Assembly (NCBI RefSeq): GCF_000317285.1
Contig: NZ_AJLN01000068.1
Location: 1 to 64,000 of the forward strand
From: Chlorogloeopsis fritschii PCC 6912
Lineage (GTDB): Bacteria > Cyanobacteriota > Cyanobacteriia > Cyanobacteriales > Nostocaceae
Length of the DNA stretch: 64,000 bases
Direction: 5' to 3'
Shown here: one piece after another, positions 27,069-36,204 of the stretch
How positions within the stretch are numbered: position 1 is the stretch's first letter
Layout: the number at the start of each line of letters is the position of its first letter
Position numbers and translations under genes: made by a program
The notes under the pieces: generated by a model
What the model saw: the letters and a program-made list of their open reading frames with translations, nothing else
What the model was told of the DNA's origin: nothing
Databases searched by the model: none

Positions 27069-27814
27069 TCCAACATTTCTGGATCGATTCCCAAGCTTTG
27101 GAGTTGTTCAGAGGAAAGATGACGCAACTTCTCTACAATTTTTTTGCGCTTTTGTCGTTCAACTTCCGCACGTTCCTCACCCGTTAGCAATAAATTTCCT
27201 TGTGCATCCCACCATCGTAACCAAGGTAACTCTGCATTCTGATAAACGCCTTGCCAAATTCCCAGTTCTACCCCCATCGGCTTAATAAGATAATGTTCCC
27301 GCTCGTTAGGTGTCATGAGTTGATAAGTATTATCTACGAGGTGATAAACTTCCACACGTGCCTTTTCCACCTCATAAATTGCATAATAAGGCACGCGAAT
27401 TGCTTGCTCGTAAACCCAAAACTTTCCTGGTTCTCCCTGTGAAGGTGTGGTTTTATCTCGTTCTTCGCTACCATCCCCCGATACAAATTCAATCACAATT
27501 AACGGCGCGACATATTCCTTCCACAACACGTAGGAACGTCGCATTTTGCCATTCAGAGTTGGCGGTACATTGGGTACATAAAACCAGTCTGGTGCTTCCG
27601 CCCCTTTCTCTGGAGGATCGGTTAAGCGCCAGTAAATGCCTGCGTCTTGTCCGATGCAGTAATTTCCATCGGGATGCAGTTGCTGCAAAACGGGTGTAAT
27701 TGAGTCAGTTAGTAAGATACTTTGGGGATGTTCTTGCAGATTTTTCACGAACTTGCCGTCAGAGTCTGGCAACTGCGTGTGATCTGGTAATGTTAATTCC
27801 GATAGGGAAGTCAT
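27065..27814 (-). CDS. Uma2 (DUF820) family putative endonuclease, longer form
   Basis: A 249-residue paralogue of a different Uma2 subgroup. It has LQQLHPDGNYCIGQDAGIYW, the PDWFYVPNVPP motif in place of the usual PDV segment, APLIVIEFVSGDGSEERDKT, then FWVYEQAIRVPYYAIYE. A Lys/Arg/Glu-rich C-terminal helix (EERAEVERQKRKKIVEKLRH) is typical of this subgroup. It is convergent with the previous Uma2 gene, with stop codons overlapping by four bases. Confidence 0.88.
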   Translation of the reverse strand: MTSLSELTLPDHTQLPDSDGKFVKNLQEHPQSILLTDSITPVLQQLHPDGNYCIGQDAGIYWRLTDPPEKGAEAPDWFYVPNVPPTLNGKMRRSYVLWKEYVAPLIVIEFVSGDGSEERDKTTPSQGEPGKFWVYEQAIRVPYYAIYEVEKARVEVYHLVDNTYQLMTPNEREHYLIKPMGVELGIWQGVYQNAELPWLRWWDAQGNLLLTGEERAEVERQKRKKIVEKLRHLSSEQLQSLGIDPEMLD

Positions 27815-28117
27815 AGGTACAACCCAAAGTGTATCTGAAATTTAATTGTAGATTGCAATTTTAGACATCTATAAACAAATTGCTGTGTGGGATTGCGATT
27901 ATTTGCTTTAGAAAAATTAAGCAAACTGTAAGTTAAAAATTTGAGAGAGTCGTTACTCTCTTAGGGGTTGATGCCCTTTTAGCATTTGTCGTGGTTTTAG
28001 TGATATAATATTGGATTACAAAACAAAAGTTTTTAAAGATTTTAAATTATATTACGACTACTCAATTTTCATTTTACTAAACTATTAGAGGATCTGAAGG
28101 AGAATCAGCAGCAGGAG
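27815..28117. promoter_or_regulatory. Promoter region of the following small gene
   Basis: A 303-bp spacer. A TATAAT box at 28004-28009 could serve as a -10 element, but no well-spaced -35 box is evident. The sequence directly before the next gene carries AAGGAG and CAGGAG purine runs. Confidence 0.35.
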
Positions 28118-28453
28118 TTGCATAATGCCGCAACGATATACACGGTTGCACAGATTGCTCTCAATGAACTGCAACTTGCTCAAGACTCGCAGATGCCAAA
28201 GCCAACTATTGCAGCCTTACCATCTGCACTGGAGAAAATTGATCGGACTCAACTACTCAAACAGTATGGCTCTTACAATGCTTGTCGCCAGGCTGCTAAG
28301 GAAAAAGGAATTAAATTCTCCCGTACTCCCAGTTGGGAACAGTTAACAGCAGCATTCAGCTACGCACAGGCATTTGAAAAGATAATAGAAGCTTATATGA
28401 AAATGTATCCAAACCAAAAACTCAAAGGCACTAAATTCGAGTTCACCATATAA
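28118..28453 (+). CDS. Hypothetical protein, start uncertain
   Basis: The frame encodes 111 residues from a TTG; it stays open for a further 24 codons upstream without ATG or GTG. The sequence is protein-like, soluble and helical (KIDRTQLLKQYGSYNACRQA, then SWEQLTAAFSYAQAFEKIIE), with no known motif. It may be a gene that starts at TTG, one that starts at the internal ATG 28193 (MPKPTIAALPSALEK), or a 5'-truncated remnant. An overlapping frame from ATG 28125 has the better-placed RBS but an unnatural composition. Family not recognised. Confidence 0.5.
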   Translation: MHNAATIYTVAQIALNELQLAQDSQMPKPTIAALPSALEKIDRTQLLKQYGSYNACRQAAKEKGIKFSRTPSWEQLTAAFSYAQAFEKIIEAYMKMYPNQKLKGTKFEFTI

Positions 28454-28469
28454 TCTCTCAACCTAAGTT

Positions 28470-29117
28470 TCACGAAACAGTTGGATCGTCATTACCTTTG
28501 AGATCCCGTAAAATCTTTTCTATTTGTTCTACTCTCTCAGGTCTATCTTGGGTTTTAAATACTTTTAATGCTTTTTCTAAAGAAGCGATCGCCTCATTTC
28601 TTTTGCCTTGTTGCCAGAGTGCCTGAGCTAAATTAGTCAGTGCATCTCCATACTTGGGATTAATATCTAGTGCTTTATTGTACTCTGCAATTGCTTCTTC
28701 CCAACGCTGTTGACTTGCGAGTACAACTCCAATCGCATTATATGCCAGGGCATATTTGGAATTTAAGCGAATTGCCTCTTGATATTCTTTGATTGCATCT
28801 TCTGTTTTACCCTGACGAAATAGCACATTTCCTAACTGGTAATATCCAAAGGCATCTTTTGGGTACTTTTTGATTAACTTACGCAAGCTCTCTTCTGCAC
28901 CAGTTAAATCACCCTGATTGAATAGGGTATTTGCTGTTTGAACTAGTTGCGATCGCTCTTGTGATTGATTGTCAGAGAACTGCGCTAGCATTTGTGCGTT
29001 AGAATTTGCTACCTGTGCGAAAACAGATTGACACGTATTCGTTACAGTCAAGATACCCAGCATTAAGTAACTAGCAGTTTGAAAAAATGCTGACTTGAGA
29101 GAATTGTTTGGCTTCAT
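28470..29117 (-). CDS. Exported TPR-repeat protein
   Basis: A 215-residue protein with an N-terminal hydrophobic signal (residues about 10-35, FQTASYLMLGILTVTNTCQS, then VFAQVA). Four TPR units follow between about residues 60 and 200, for example GYYQLGNVLFRQGKTEDAI, AYNAIGVVLASQQRWEEAIA and ALTNLAQALWQQGKRNEAIA. It is probably a periplasmic or membrane-tethered scaffold. It lies downstream of the signalling operon on the same strand, with a gap of 137 bases, so co-transcription is possible. Confidence 0.8.
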   Translation of the reverse strand: MKPNNSLKSAFFQTASYLMLGILTVTNTCQSVFAQVANSNAQMLAQFSDNQSQERSQLVQTANTLFNQGDLTGAEESLRKLIKKYPKDAFGYYQLGNVLFRQGKTEDAIKEYQEAIRLNSKYALAYNAIGVVLASQQRWEEAIAEYNKALDINPKYGDALTNLAQALWQQGKRNEAIASLEKALKVFKTQDRPERVEQIEKILRDLKGNDDPTVS

Positions 29118-29254
29118 CGCGTCACAGTATCTTCTCTGATTAGGGCTTTATTTCTAGTTCACAAAATATATTATCAATTTTCGGTGTTGCTGAATCGCGG
29201 TATTGATCCGGATGCCCAGATGCAATATATCGCATCTAGGCAAGGGTGTTGGCA

Positions 29255-30364
29255 TTATGATTCGTTATTGTGCTCGCTTTGCAGGAGTTGTGCTTGAGTG
29301 TGGCGCAATTCCTCTAAGGCTAACTCCAAGCGTTGATTTTTTTCATTTAACTCCCGTGTCCGTTCGCGTACTTTCTTTTCGAGTACCTGACTGTATACTT
29401 CTAGTTGTTCGTTGGCATCTTTTTGGATTTTAATCAGTTGCTGAACTTCTTGGATCAGACGATTGAGAGAACTAGCCAAGATGCCGACTTCATCATTGGT
29501 GGTGACAGGTGCTTGCAGATTGAAGTTAGATTCTTCTGTAACCTGTTGGGCAACATGGGTGAGTGCTTGAATCGGACGGGCAATGGCGCGACTAGTGTAA
29601 ATTGCTAGCAAAGTTGCGATCGCGATTGATAGTAACAGGCTCCCTAAAATTATTTGCAGGCGTAATTTCTCTGCCCTTCGCAGTTCTTGCTTTGATTGCT
29701 CATACTCTTTGACAATTACTTCCTTGAGGCTCTTGATGTCATCAAGAAACTCATCCACCAAAAACACCGACGAGCCATGCATGAAATTGAACAGTTGAGT
29801 TCGTGCGATTTCAATCTCATCTGCTGATAATTTTCGGGGATTATTATCCCGAAAAAAAGCTTCTGTACGCTTTAAGTAAGCGCTAAAACCTTTATAATTT
29901 CGCAACAAGCGGTAAACAGCTTTTTGCTCATCGACAGAATCATATATGATGGTGGTGTTCTCAATGCTATAGTTCGCTCCAAATTCAGACCAAACTTGCC
30001 GAGCTTGAGCAACATACTCAACTAACGCAGCATAATTTTCTTGCCATAAGTTTGGTCGATCCATATACAGAAGTAACTGGTGCTGAGTGGTGCGGACACG
30101 AAATACGCTCGTTTTCAGTTGAGATATCTGGTATAGTTTTTCGATTGCTGCTTGTTCCCGTTTTTGGGCTTGATTTTGGTAGCGATCTGCTATTAAAAAA
30201 CCAATACTAGTTCCTAGTACGGCGATGCTCAAAAGCACTCCGTATCCAATACCTATCTTTTGTCCCACCTTCAGGCGACTGAACCAATACAGAGAATTAG
30301 TTGATTGCAAGCGGTGATTTGACTCCCCAACAGCCAGTTCATCAAAATTGCTGTGCCGTTTCAT
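29255..30364 (-). CDS. Membrane HAMP sensor lacking a kinase domain
   Basis: A 369-residue protein. TM helices at about 37-58 (IGYGVLLSIAVLGTSIGFL) and 234-255 (LQIILGSLLLSIAIATLL) flank a helical extracytoplasmic domain. A HAMP domain follows (TSRAIARPIQALTHVAQQV, NDEVGILASSLNRLI), then a long coiled coil (VYSQVLEKKVRERTRELNEK). In ordinary sensor kinases this coil leads into the HisKA helix; here the protein ends six residues after AQLLQSE. Whether this is a true truncation or a purpose-built sensor is open. It starts three bases after the stop of the receiver gene, so the two are one operon. Confidence 0.8.
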   Translation of the reverse strand: MKRHSNFDELAVGESNHRLQSTNSLYWFSRLKVGQKIGIGYGVLLSIAVLGTSIGFLIADRYQNQAQKREQAAIEKLYQISQLKTSVFRVRTTQHQLLLYMDRPNLWQENYAALVEYVAQARQVWSEFGANYSIENTTIIYDSVDEQKAVYRLLRNYKGFSAYLKRTEAFFRDNNPRKLSADEIEIARTQLFNFMHGSSVFLVDEFLDDIKSLKEVIVKEYEQSKQELRRAEKLRLQIILGSLLLSIAIATLLAIYTSRAIARPIQALTHVAQQVTEESNFNLQAPVTTNDEVGILASSLNRLIQEVQQLIKIQKDANEQLEVYSQVLEKKVRERTRELNEKNQRLELALEELRHTQAQLLQSEHNNES

Positions 30365-30367
30365 ACT

Positions 30368-30730
30368 TCAATCATGACTGAGATGGGCTTGAATCAGTTC
30401 CAGCAATTCCCTAAAGCGAAATGGCTTGGTAACATAGTCATTTGCTCCGTTGTTGAATGCAATCGTCCGTTCGTGATCGTCTTTACGGGCTGTAACAATA
30501 ATGATTGGTCGTGTATCTCCCCGCTTGCGGAGTTCTTTTAATACTGTCCAACCATCTACCAATGGAAGTCCCAAGTCAAGCAGCATCAAATCAAACTCAG
30601 TATTTTGAGCTAACAGCATCGCCTGCTGTCCATCTTCCGCAATAATAGTTTTGTATCCCTGCCTCCGCAACCCTTTTTCAATAAAAGCAGCAACACCCGC
30701 TTCGTCTTCAACAATCAAAATTTGATTCAT
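30368..30730 (-). CDS. Single-domain response regulator (receiver only)
   Basis: A 120-residue receiver domain: acidic pair in LIVEDEAG, phospho-acceptor Asp in LMLLDLGLPLVDGW, Thr in IIIVTARKD, Lys in DYVTKPFRF. It ends without an output domain. Its closest look-alike in the window is the receiver of the OmpR regulator directly upstream (shared KGLRRQGYKT/KGLRAQGFTT and YVTKPFRF/YITKPFRF), which suggests a local duplication with loss of the DNA-binding domain. It may work as a phosphate sink or shuttle between the operon's kinase and another protein. Confidence 0.88.
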   Translation of the reverse strand: MNQILIVEDEAGVAAFIEKGLRRQGYKTIIAEDGQQAMLLAQNTEFDLMLLDLGLPLVDGWTVLKELRKRGDTRPIIIVTARKDDHERTIAFNNGANDYVTKPFRFRELLELIQAHLSHD

Positions 30731-30777
30731 AAAACCAATTTTGATTTAATTATTAAAAATCAACATGAGAATTATAC

Positions 30778-31446
30778 TCATGTTCGTAAACGATAACCCA
30801 TACCTCTAACCGTTTCAATCAAATCACTGCCTAATTTCTTGCGGAGATAGCCGACGTAAACATCGACAATATTAGAACCTGGGTTATAGTCGTAACCCCA
30901 AACGTAATCTAGTAGTTGTTCTCGGCTGATAATTTGTCCTGGATGGCGGCAAAACATTTCAGCCATTGCAAATTCACGGGAAGGCAATTCAACGGCGCGA
31001 TCGCCTACTTTTACCTGTCGAGTTCGTATATCGAGCGAGATTTCACCAGCCTTGAGGATAAACTCTTCTGGATTTGTTACAGGTTTAGTATTTCGCAAGC
31101 GCACTCGAATCCGCGCCAGCAGTTCTTCAAATCGGAAGGGTTTGGTAATATAATCATCCGCACCCCCTTCTAGCCCAGCAACTTTGTCATGAATATCACT
31201 CCGGGCAGAGAGGATAATTACAGGCAAATCTTCTCCTTGTCCGCGTAGTTCCTCTAGCACTTGAAATCCATCTTTGCCGGGCAATCCCAGATCCAAGATC
31301 AGTAAATCAAAAGTTCCACTCTGCGCTACATCCAGTATATGCAGTCCGTCGGCAACAATTGTGGTTGTAAACCCTTGCGCCCGCAATCCTTTATCGATGA
31401 ATGAGGCAATCCGAGGCTCATCTTCGGCTATTAAAATATTGGGCAT
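30778..31446 (-). CDS. OmpR/PhoB-family response regulator
   Basis: A 222-residue regulator from the ATG at 31446; a GTG six bases upstream is also in frame. The receiver is complete: ILIAEDEPR, Asp in LLILDLGLPGKDGF, ILSARSDIHDKV, YITKPFRFEE. The winged-helix domain shows AVELPSREFAMAEMFCRHPG, and VWGYDYNPGSNIVDVYVGYL. The gene overlaps the end of the kinase gene by 29 bases, so the kinase at 31418-33022 is the likely cognate partner. Confidence 0.9.
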   Translation of the reverse strand: MPNILIAEDEPRIASFIDKGLRAQGFTTTIVADGLHILDVAQSGTFDLLILDLGLPGKDGFQVLEELRGQGEDLPVIILSARSDIHDKVAGLEGGADDYITKPFRFEELLARIRVRLRNTKPVTNPEEFILKAGEISLDIRTRQVKVGDRAVELPSREFAMAEMFCRHPGQIISREQLLDYVWGYDYNPGSNIVDVYVGYLRKKLGSDLIETVRGMGYRLRT

Positions 31447-33022
31447 ATTCACTCATCTCCTGTGGGGGATCGAGCGGTAAGACGATAGTAAACATCGAAC
31501 CTGTTCCTAGCTTACTCCGAAGTAACACTTGACCACCATGAGCCTCAGCGATCGCTCGTACAATTGACAGCCCAAGCCCTGCTCCTTCGGAACGACGGCG
31601 ACTGTTGGAAGAGCGGGCAAAGCGTTCAAAGATACGCTTTTGGTCAACAAGCGGGATGCCCTCGCCTGTATCACGCACCCAGAATCGCACCTTGCCTTTG
31701 GCGATCACAGAACCAATAGCAATAGTATCACTCTTTGCGGTATGTTGAGTAGCATTTTGGGCTAAATTCATCACAGCCTCAGTAATTCTTTGGCGATCGA
31801 CGATAATTTGCCCTTTTGCCATAGCATCTAATTGCCAGTCCCGCTCTGCCAGTGCCACAGCTTTAGTAAATAACTCTTGTGTTAATTCTGCTACATCAAC
31901 CTTTGTTAGTTGCAAAAAGTCCGAGCGTTCTGCCTTTGCTAGCAAAATCATGTCATCAACTAGACGGCTCATCCTGTCTAGCTCTCCCATCACCAGTGCC
32001 AGCGTTTCCTCTTTTTCTTGAGGATCGTCTCCCATCAGTTCCAAATGCCCTCGAATGATGGTAATAGGAGTGCGGAGTTCGTGCCCGGCATCGTTGACAA
32101 ATTCACGTTGGGTAGCAAAGGCTGCTTCTAACCTGTCCATCATTTCATTGAATGTCGTTGCCAGTTCTGCTAGTTCTCCTTTTCCTTGTACGGGTAAGCG
32201 TTGAGTCAAATCTGTTTCACTAATAGCATGAGCAGTGTTAGTCATTGTCCGTAAGGGAGCTAGTATCCGCCCCACTGCCAACCAGGCAAGAATTAACGAC
32301 ACCACAAACACCAGGCTGGAAACTTCGATAATTACAGAAACTGATTCTAGAGCTTCTGCTCGCTCACCTGCTGCACTATGGGCAACAACAAAAACTCCTC
32401 GCGTTTTGTCATTAATCTCAATCGGTTCGACCATATAAAGAATCTTGCCAGTATTAGGATCGGAGAATTCCTTTTCTCCTTGCTCTGGTTGAGTTTGTTT
32501 TGCCCACTTTTGCATTAGCTCTGAGTTCTCTGCAAGTTGTTTGGGGCGTGCTCTGGGACTAGATTTGTAGAATTCACCATCAATAAACGTGATGAAATAG
32601 GATTCATCCTCTGACAGTCGATGCCGCAAGTAAGTTTTAAAAAGCTTCTTTAAATCTTCTTTCGAGGTTGGCGGAACGATTTGTTCTTTTTCGGAGAGCA
32701 GCCTGCTCAATCTCTCTGACTCGAAGGCGATGTCTTCTGGATCGTCTTCAATCGCCGACTTGGAAGCAACTGTTTGAGCATTGATCAATGCCTTAAAAGC
32801 CGCCATGTCTTCTACCATATCCTGACGAACACGCTCATCAATGCGCTGGTAGAGCCGATAGCGAAATGCAGGAACAGCGATTAGAAAAGTTACTCCCAAA
32901 ATTAGCAAGTACCAGAGCAAAATCCGGGTGCGCGCTTCTTTGAATACTTGCTGCCAGGCTGAAAACGGCTTGGGTATGTTGACAGTAGCTAGGCGATCGC
33001 GATCGGTTGTTGCACTGCTCAT
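31418..33022 (-). CDS. Membrane sensor histidine kinase of the operon
   Basis: 534 residues from the ATG at 33022 (MSSATTDRDR), behind GGGGAGGG; the frame extends nine codons further. TM helices at about 33-55 (ILLWYLLILGVTFLIAVPAF) and 235-258 border a periplasmic region of about 180 residues. HAMP (RILAPLRTMTNTAHAIS), HisKA with His in DAGHELRTPITIIRGHL, and the ATPase boxes NLAQNATQHT, DTGEGIP and GAGLGLSIVRAI follow. All are intact. It is first in a four-gene operon with the OmpR regulator, the lone receiver and the kinase-less HAMP protein. Confidence 0.9.
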   Translation of the reverse strand: MSSATTDRDRLATVNIPKPFSAWQQVFKEARTRILLWYLLILGVTFLIAVPAFRYRLYQRIDERVRQDMVEDMAAFKALINAQTVASKSAIEDDPEDIAFESERLSRLLSEKEQIVPPTSKEDLKKLFKTYLRHRLSEDESYFITFIDGEFYKSSPRARPKQLAENSELMQKWAKQTQPEQGEKEFSDPNTGKILYMVEPIEINDKTRGVFVVAHSAAGERAEALESVSVIIEVSSLVFVVSLILAWLAVGRILAPLRTMTNTAHAISETDLTQRLPVQGKGELAELATTFNEMMDRLEAAFATQREFVNDAGHELRTPITIIRGHLELMGDDPQEKEETLALVMGELDRMSRLVDDMILLAKAERSDFLQLTKVDVAELTQELFTKAVALAERDWQLDAMAKGQIIVDRQRITEAVMNLAQNATQHTAKSDTIAIGSVIAKGKVRFWVRDTGEGIPLVDQKRIFERFARSSNSRRRSEGAGLGLSIVRAIAEAHGGQVLLRSKLGTGSMFTIVLPLDPPQEMSEYAQYFNSRR

Positions 33023-33232
33023 TTTTTGCCCTCCCCGATATATGCTCAATTATTTTACTCTTGGCTCGACTACATCCATGTTATCTGTGCGGGAGAATAG
33101 CATCAGGCAGAAGATAGAAGGCGCAACAAAAGCAAGAACAGCAATAACAATCTAACTTTGGATATTTGATTAATAGTTTGACGCAGTTATACAATCACAG
33201 AGATATCGTCACTTCAACATTAATAAATAGTA

Positions 33233-33640
33233 GTGACTATATTCATATATTGCACCAGTTACTTTATTGGATTTTTTGTAGGGTGGGCACTGCCTAACTT
33301 TCCCCAAACCCTTATTTTTACTTTGTGGACAGTGCCCGCCTTACCTGACTTTGCATCATTAATTGCTGCAAAAATTTGTATAAATTTATTACCAGTATTA
33401 CCAGTTCTTAAATTTCTGGAGGCGCAGCAACCCACTGTAACTCCAAATGGTAATGGGAACGCGCTCAATCAAGATTCATTAATTGCCAAAGGTTGGGAAA
33501 CCACTGATTATGTTGGTGTGATTCTGCTGGTACTTAGCCTTGTAGTGCTTGTGGGTATTGTCAGTAGAAGAATGGAATATGCGATTATCTTTGCTTTGAT
33601 GCTGAGTTTACTGATAATTGTCTTCTTTTTGCTTGCCTAG
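33233..33640 (+). CDS. Possible small membrane protein with repeat-derived N terminus
   Basis: The frame runs 135 codons from GTG 33233. Its first 37 codons only translate MITE copy A. The rest reads KGWETTDYVGVILLVLSLVV, LVGIVSRRMEYAII and a hydrophobic tail, that is, two likely TM helices. No convincing start lies after the repeat. Either the element supplied a new start, or it cut the 5' end off a small membrane protein gene. Family not recognised. Confidence 0.35.
   Translation: MTIFIYCTSYFIGFFVGWALPNFPQTLIFTLWTVPALPDFASLIAAKICINLLPVLPVLKFLEAQQPTVTPNGNGNALNQDSLIAKGWETTDYVGVILLVLSLVVLVGIVSRRMEYAIIFALMLSLLIIVFFLLA
33239..33344. repeat. MITE-like element, copy A
   Basis: Starts ATATTCATATATTGCACCAG and contains an inner inverted repeat, GTAGGGTGGGCACTG against CAGTGCCCGCCTTAC (13 of 15 positions complementary). 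The left part matches the element at 38950-39089 almost base for base over the first 45 bases. The right terminal repeat is not clear here. Confidence 0.7.
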
Positions 33641-33806
33641 TAAACAAATCAGTCCACCTTTTTCTCAAACCAGATGATCATATATTAAATTACACAACTA
33701 GTGAATGAAAATTTCTTTTCCCTAGCCCCTCTTTGAGCTACCTCAAAGACGGCACGAGAAATTATTGGCAAACTAAGGATAGCATCAGTTTAAGGGGACA
33801 CCAGAC

Positions 33807-34583
33807 ATGACTAATGCTACCCTCAATTTTCAAATAGCTTCTGGACATCAAATTTTAGCAGCAGCAGGTAAAAGATATCTGCGTCCGGGTGGAAGACAAG
33901 CGACTGAGCAATTATTTGAGTGGGCTAATTTTCAGCCAGGGGAAACAGTTTTAGAACTTGCATCTAGTTTTGGTTACAGTGCGATCGCTCTTGCCAAACG
34001 CTACAATGTCAAAGTCGTGGGTGTAGAAAAAAACCCTGATAGTGTAGCGCGATCGCGTGCCAACATTAGTGCGGCTGGTTTAGAAAATCAAGTCGAAATC
34101 ATTGAAGGTGATATTTTTCACCTAGAAGCTATACCAGGCAAGTTTGATTATGTTTTGGCAGAAGCAATTCTCACAATGCAATCTCCATCAGGCAAAGCCA
34201 AAATTTTGACAGGAATTCACAATAAACTTAAACCCGGTGGAAAATTTCTATGTCATGAATTATTAGCTCGCGACAAAGAAGCAGAAATCCATTCTGAGTT
34301 AGCAAAGGTAATAAAAGTAAATTCTACACCGCTATCAGAAGCGAACTGGATTAATGCCTGTGCTACAGCCGGATTGAAAGTGCAAAAACAACAAACTGGA
34401 GCGATGGCTTTATTGAATTTGAGCAAAATGTTTGAGGATGAAGGCATATCCAATACGATGCGGATTTTGTGGAATATTTTGACGAAAGAACCTATCCGCC
34501 AACGTGTTTTAGAAATGCGTCGAGTCTTCCAAAAATATCGCCATGAATTAGGCTATATCATTTTCTGTGCTGTCGTGGGGTAG
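33807..34583 (+). CDS. Class I SAM-dependent methyltransferase
   Basis: A 258-residue enzyme. Motif I: ETVLELASSFGYSAIALAKR (one residue off the usual G-x-G: ASSFG); acidic loop VVGVEKNPDS; motif II EGDIFHLEAIPGKFDYVLAE; motif III NKLKPGGKFLCHELL. It starts with MTNATLNFQIASGHQIL. The acceptor substrate is unknown. It lies upstream of the cupin, YwiC-like and NO-reductase genes on the same strand, with a 141-base gap containing repeat-like DNA, so an operon link is uncertain. Confidence 0.8.
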   Translation: MTNATLNFQIASGHQILAAAGKRYLRPGGRQATEQLFEWANFQPGETVLELASSFGYSAIALAKRYNVKVVGVEKNPDSVARSRANISAAGLENQVEIIEGDIFHLEAIPGKFDYVLAEAILTMQSPSGKAKILTGIHNKLKPGGKFLCHELLARDKEAEIHSELAKVIKVNSTPLSEANWINACATAGLKVQKQQTGAMALLNLSKMFEDEGISNTMRILWNILTKEPIRQRVLEMRRVFQKYRHELGYIIFCAVVG

Positions 34584-34724
34584 GGTACTGGGTATTAGTG
34601 ATCGGGGACTGGGAAAGAAACGCTCTCAAAATCAAAAGCGATGATTCCCAATCATGGAATTCGAGTTTAAGTATTACTAATTTATCCCTTCTGCCTTTTA
34701 TCACTATAAAACTTCAAAAATACT

Positions 34725-35069
34725 ATGACTACCACATTCACAAATAATTCATCTTGTGTTAAACAATTGCGAGCAGAAATTGAATATCCACGTGACGGAG
34801 TTCTCAGCAAAGTATTATTGAAGGATAAAGTTTGCCAATACACCCTTTTTTGTTTGGCAGCTAACACTGAAATTTCCGAGCATACCTCTACTCGCAATGC
34901 CACTATTAACGTCATTGAGGGACGAGGTTTACTAACATTATCAGGAGAAGAAATTACTTTAGAGCCAGGAATTTTTGTCTTTATGCCTGCTCATGCTCCT
35001 CATGCTTTAAAAGCAGAAGAAAATTTAGCATTTTTGTTAACGCTGTCAGATAATCCTGCTCAGGATTAA
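34725..35069 (+). CDS. Small cupin protein
   Basis: A 114-residue single cupin barrel. Cupin motif 1 is degenerate (ISEHTSTRNATINVIEGRGL: the expected His pair is reduced to one His plus Glu). Motif 2 is PGIFVFMPAHAPHALKAEE. It contains Cys 11 and two more Cys in KVCQYTLFCLA. Proteins of this size often sit next to NO-stress genes in bacteria, and here the quinol nitric oxide reductase follows after the YwiC-like gene. A metal-bound sensor or stabilising role is possible but not shown. Confidence 0.78.
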   Translation: MTTTFTNNSSCVKQLRAEIEYPRDGVLSKVLLKDKVCQYTLFCLAANTEISEHTSTRNATINVIEGRGLLTLSGEEITLEPGIFVFMPAHAPHALKAEENLAFLLTLSDNPAQD

Positions 35070-35248
35070 TTAAGTCGCCCTTGCGAACTGTGTACCATTT
35101 GAAGATGTGGAAAATGCGCCAGTGCAACAAGAATGGTAGCACGCGATCGCTATTCTTTGTTTACCTCTAGTTGTTGATGCACGGGAAAGAGAAAAATTAT
35201 CTCTAGTAGCCTAATAAATATTTATCCTCAAACGGGGAGATGAGGACA

Positions 35249-36061
35249 ATGGCTCAATCTACTCTCAATACATCTAGCAATCCCCAAGCATGGTATAAGC
35301 CGATGTTCTCCCCAGAACATGGAATATACGTAGTGTTGCTAGTTTCTTTCTTAATTGGTGCAGCTGCCCCACAAGCTTGGAAATTGACAACCACGCTGGC
35401 TTTGATCTGCGCTTTTTGTGGCTTCCAGGCTGAACATCCCTTAGTAATGCAAATCAAGCAACGTCGCAGCCTCAAACCACGTTTTATTTTTTGGGGTGGG
35501 TTTTATGCTGTGATTTCTGGTGCAATTGCACTTTGGCTATATCTGAGCTACCCAATTTTATTGTGGATTTATGTAGGTGCGATCGCTGCTTTAATCGTGG
35601 ATGCTTTTTCTGTTGTGCAAAGAGAGCAAAAATCTATTTTCAATGAGCTGGTTGTCTTTGCTGCGGTTTGTCTTTCTACTCCCTTTGCCTACGCTGCGAC
35701 AACTGGAACTATTTCCGCTAGTATCATGGGGCTTTGGGCGCTCAATACTCTCTACTTTTCCAGCACCATTTTCACAGTTAAGTTGCGCAAACCAAAAACT
35801 AGTTCTGCAATTCCAGGGGTAGTTTATCATGCTATTGCCAGCCTAATTATCTTCATCCTCTACTGGTTTAGTTGGTTATCTCCAGTTGCAGCTTTAGCTT
35901 TTGGATTAGCATTACTTAAATTTGGCATTGCTGTTTTAAATCAAGAATGGTATTGCAGCGCTAAAATTCAATTTGTAGCAACCCTTGAAAGTGTAACTGC
36001 CTTTGCTTTTCTGATTATTGTTGCTCTTTCAGTTCTACCTGCGCGCTTAACAACTCTTTAA
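35249..36061 (+). CDS. YwiC-like integral membrane protein
   Basis: 270 residues from the ATG at 35249 (MAQSTLNTSS), which has a better-placed GGGGAG/GAGG than the ATG nine bases upstream. The N-terminal signature WYKPMFSPEHGIYVVLL is that of the YwiC family, whose B. subtilis member lies in the nar/fnr anaerobic region. Seven or eight TM helices follow, with an inner basic loop (MQIKQRRSLKPRF). Its position between a cupin and a nitric oxide reductase fits a role in nitrogen oxide metabolism, but the biochemistry is unknown. Confidence 0.82.
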   Translation: MAQSTLNTSSNPQAWYKPMFSPEHGIYVVLLVSFLIGAAAPQAWKLTTTLALICAFCGFQAEHPLVMQIKQRRSLKPRFIFWGGFYAVISGAIALWLYLSYPILLWIYVGAIAALIVDAFSVVQREQKSIFNELVVFAAVCLSTPFAYAATTGTISASIMGLWALNTLYFSSTIFTVKLRKPKTSSAIPGVVYHAIASLIIFILYWFSWLSPVAALAFGLALLKFGIAVLNQEWYCSAKIQFVATLESVTAFAFLIIVALSVLPARLTTL

Positions 36062-36204
36062 CTAGATTGATAATCATTAAAGGAAGATTTGCCTAAATTC
36101 AAGAAAGGGTGAGAACAAACAAAAAAGGTAGCAAGTTTTCTTCTGAATTCGTAACTATTCAACAAAATTTCCAGAATGAATTTACAATTTTTGGAGGTTT
36201 GATT

